DNA from: Larix kaempferi
Taxonomy: Eukaryota > Streptophyta > Pinopsida > Pinales > Pinaceae
NCBI GenBank assembly: GCA_027924585.1
Contig: BSBM01001383.1
Coordinates: 310,001 to 374,000 of the forward strand
Reading direction: 5' to 3'
Length of the DNA stretch: 64,000 nucleotides
Position 1 is the stretch's first letter. Every line of letters begins with the position of its first letter. Below the pieces are notes generated by a model. That model was not told where the DNA came from, ran no database searches, and worked only from the letters and a program-made list of their open reading frames with translations. Below are positions 61,701-64,000 of this stretch, piece after piece. The position numbers and the translations under genes were made by a program.

Positions 61701-62923
61701 ATCTTTTGGTAAGCAAAATCAACAATCTCTCATTTGATCTCTGCGGGAATGCTCCTCAACAACAAAGGCAACCACATCCATCACACAGGTATGATCTCAA
61801 CGTAAATTTCTCATTCCATGATCTATCCATTTGTCTAGTCATTAAAACCCTCATAATTCAAAACCCTTATTTTACAATTTCTCAAATCTACTTGGATCTA
61901 CTTGGCTTTTGGGTAAAATATTTAAAGCCCACCTCTATAGCATCCACGGCAATTCGGATCTATAGTTTGGTGTGGATTGGCCTTCATCTGACCCATTTCC
62001 CAAGGCAAATTGGCCTCTCCAAGTGAGGTCGCACTCCTTGGACAAGTGAGTTTTGCTAGATCTAGCACCTGGGTAGGTGAGATCCCACTTAATCCTTAAT
62101 CTACATTGCTAATAACCTACCCCTAGTGTGTCACTTCAGTGATTTTCACCTTGTGGGCCCCATTCCTCATTTTGAGGGTTGAGCCCCACTTGGGTCACTT
62201 TGTGATACATTTCAATCTCAGATCTACTGAGATCTAACCATTGGATGACCCTAATTTTCAAGATCCACCTAGCTTCACACCTCAACATCCTTGATCTATA
62301 GTTTGGTGGACATCTGACTCCATTTGGCCCACTTCCTAAGGCACTGATCCTTCTCCAAGCCCTCACGACTTTTCTGGGTTGTTGAGTTAGCTTGTGGTTT
62401 GATCCTTGTCTTACTGCTTGAACACCTAAACACTGTTATATCAACTCATCAAGCTTATCTTTGGTACTGGTTAGCCCCAATTTGGTCCTTAACTACCCTG
62501 CATTGGACACGATTCCCAAGGTAGTGGATTTTCTCATCTTTGACTAGTACCTTGATCCTAGATTTAGTTTCAAATCTCATAAGTCACTGACACAACCAAG
62601 TTGGATCAAATTTACATTTGCTTAAGCCTCTTGATCCAACCCATTATCCACCCTATGACTTCATCCATAGATCTAGGGTTTACCATACACCTTACGTACT
62701 TCATCCATACTTGATTTGATCTAGTGTCTTGGTCTAATCTCTCCTATCAGGAGTAGATCCGGGTCTCCCCCTTTGTTTTCTTGGGCTAGATAACATAAAG
62801 TGAATATTGCCTCGATTGGCGTGACAACCATCCATTGGGAGTCGAGGCTATCTTGGTTGCACCTCTTTGGTTGCCCATCCCCTCTACCATCCATCTTGGA
62901 TCTATCTTTAGGGGCAACTAACA
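58713..62923 (+). mobile_element. B4: family B LTR, plus strand (4211 bp), flanks do not match
   Basis: The unit starts TGTTATCACATATATAG and ends GGGGCAACTAACA; B1 to B3 end with about 14 more bases (to GGTGATAACA). The five bases before are ACAAC and after are GGCAT, so no target duplication. The left flank is F, but F does not resume on the right. I infer either a deletion reaching from B4 into the right flank or recombination with another B copy. Confidence 0.75.
61284..61291 (+). promoter_or_regulatory. Predicted TATA box of B4
   Basis: TATTTAAA with CTCTCC before and GGAGAG after, the same arrangement as in B1. Confidence 0.55.
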
Positions 62924-63600
62924 GGCATCCATTGGACTTCAACATTCAGTATTCAATGTTAAATAATAAAAACAGTCAACTTGAAGTTTTGAACTTACCT
63001 TAACAAACAAGTGAACAACAAACTAGTCTGTAGACTGTAACCTCAAGGCTCACGGCCTCTTCCTCAGCGGCCTCAGCAAAATGGGCGGCTGCAAACTCAG
63101 TTCAAATCGTGGTCACAAATTGAAATGCTGACCGGCCAACGGCTGCAACTTCAAATCAACCACGGCTCCACCCTCCCTCGCCCACGGGATTGCTGCTCCA
63201 CTCAGTGGGTCGCGGCTCAACCCACTAACACACCTCACGCCACACGGGCTTCCTGTTCAATATTGGGCTCCCTCTCACGGTGATGCTCGGTCTGCGGATG
63301 CCGGATTGCCTCCCTCTCGGCTTCCTGTTGAGTATCGGGCTTCCTCTCACACTTGGTCTGTGGATTTCCTCCCTCTCGGTCTACGGATGCCGGATTGCTC
63401 CCTCTCGGTCTGCGGCTATGTGAAATCTCACATTTCATATTTCTCTCACAGCGGCTATGTGAAATCGTTTTAAAATTTAGGTTTGTTTAATGTTTTGTTG
63501 TCTTTTTTAATTTTTAATTTTTAATCTCTTTTTATAATTTATAATTTCTTAATTAATATTTCTTTCTTTCAAAAAAAATTAATTTATGTTGAGAAATAAA
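62924..63600. other. CpG-rich unassigned region with degenerate tandem repeats
   Basis: From about 63030 to 63470 GC and CpG content is clearly higher than in the surrounding LTRs. 63249-63415 contains about two degenerate copies of a unit built on 'cttcctgtt(c/g)a(a/g)tat', 'ccctctcggtctgcggatg' and 'ccggattgc'. A phrase 'gcggctatgtgaaatc' occurs twice (about 63413 and 63452). A donor-like AAG/GTAAGTT occurs on the minus strand near 63000. This might be a gene's 5' region on the minus strand, but no protein was recognised. Confidence 0.35.
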
Positions 63601-63603
63601 AAA

Positions 63604-63887
63604 ATGGTGTGGGGACGCCTAGAAGTCTCGACGAAGTTTCGGGCGGGACGCCAGGAAGTTTCGCCGAGAACAAACGCGTTTCGCCGCTTGCCGAAACGTT
63701 TTGCTATGCTTCTTGCCGAGTTTCGCCCAAAGCGGGACGTGCCGAAACGTTTCGCTATGCGTCTCGCCAAGTTTCGCCCAAAGCAAGACGTGTCGAAACG
63801 TTTCACCTGGAGTTTCGACGTCCCCGGGACGCTAAAAACGCCGAAATGCGTCCCCGACCCTCCGGGACGCGTCCCTGTGGAACACTG
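63604..63887. mobile_element. Possible short hAT-like element or element end with GGGACG repeats
   Basis: The right end read inward is CAGTGTTCCACAGGGACGC, which fits a hAT-type terminus; the left end, TGGTGTGGGGACGC near 63606, matches in part. The interior is dense in GGGACG, GTTTCGCC and GAAACGTTTC palindromes. No 8-bp target duplication could be confirmed, so boundaries are tentative. Overlapping open frames on both strands reflect the stop-poor GC-rich sequence. Confidence 0.4.
63690..63791. repeat. 51-bp tandem repeat, two full units and part of a third
   Basis: Units begin at 63690, 63741 and 63792 with G(C/T)CGAAACG and contain 'gctatgc', 'gtttcgcccaaagc' and 'gacgtg'. They lie inside the putative hAT-like element. 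Confidence 0.8.
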
Positions 63888-63895
63888 CGGAACAC

Positions 63896-64000
63896 TGATG
63901 AAGAACAATTTGATTGTTCAAGTCTTCAATGATCACTCGGAATCCACTACGTGCAATTTATTGGATAACAAGACCTAGTGCATGTCCATATGACTCAATA
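63896..64000. other. Unassigned right edge
   Basis: No element, gene or repeat recognised in the last 105 bases. Confidence 0.4.

Noticed and set aside
63579-63978. Three overlapping frames of 107-130 codons on both strands
   Set aside because: They come from GC-rich 51-bp repeats with few stops in any frame; no protein similarity recognised.

Overview
The window looks like intergenic or intronic DNA from a large-genome land plant. It is AT-rich and packed with repeats. The only protein-coding homology I recognise is one exon of a plant-type TIC32/retinol-dehydrogenase-like short-chain dehydrogenase (36390-36471, minus) and a decayed plant LINE (about 34811-35765, minus). A gymnosperm or another giant-genome plant would fit, but the sequence does not prove it. 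I found no intact gene, rRNA, tRNA or CRISPR array.

Most of the window is a nest of very long LTR-like units of about 4.1-4.6 kb. They start TGTTATCACC or TGTTACCAAC and end GATAACA or GACAACA. Most have an exact 5-bp target-site duplication (TSD). Each has a TATA box 1.1-2.6 kb from its 5' end. None has gag-pol or a second LTR, so all read as giant solo LTRs. Family names here are mine. Family A: A1, A2, A3, A4, A8 (plus); A5, A6, A7 (minus). Family B: B1, B4 (plus); B2, B3 (minus); relatives E (plus) and F (minus). C and D are single, more distant relatives.

Layout: C1 (1-9765) contains A1, which contains B1. A short host stretch follows (9766-9849). A2 (9850-21427) contains A3 and a hAT-like element. 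A7 (minus, left end lost; 21428-32087) contains A4 and A8 and sits at the edge of D (to about 34241). Host DNA with the LINE and the dehydrogenase exon runs to 37188. E (37189-52666) contains A6, which contains A5, which contains B2: four nesting levels. E meets F in opposite orientation at about 52666; F contains B3 and abuts B4 (58713-62923). The right edge (62924-64000) is CpG-rich with short tandem repeats and a second possible hAT end.

The most interesting signal is in the predicted transcribed part (R-U5) of family A. A 0.7-0.9 kb stretch carries a fixed series of hairpins that keep pairing while their sequence changes between copies. One is a 7-bp stem capped by a GNRA tetraloop, seen in six copies with G-C, G-U, U-A and U-G at the loop-closing pair. 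Another is a GC hairpin, in some copies followed by a T tract, with a second hairpin just after it; equivalents appear at the same place in divergent D. I infer that these noncoding giant LTRs make a structured leader RNA under selection. Copy alignment and covariation statistics would settle this.
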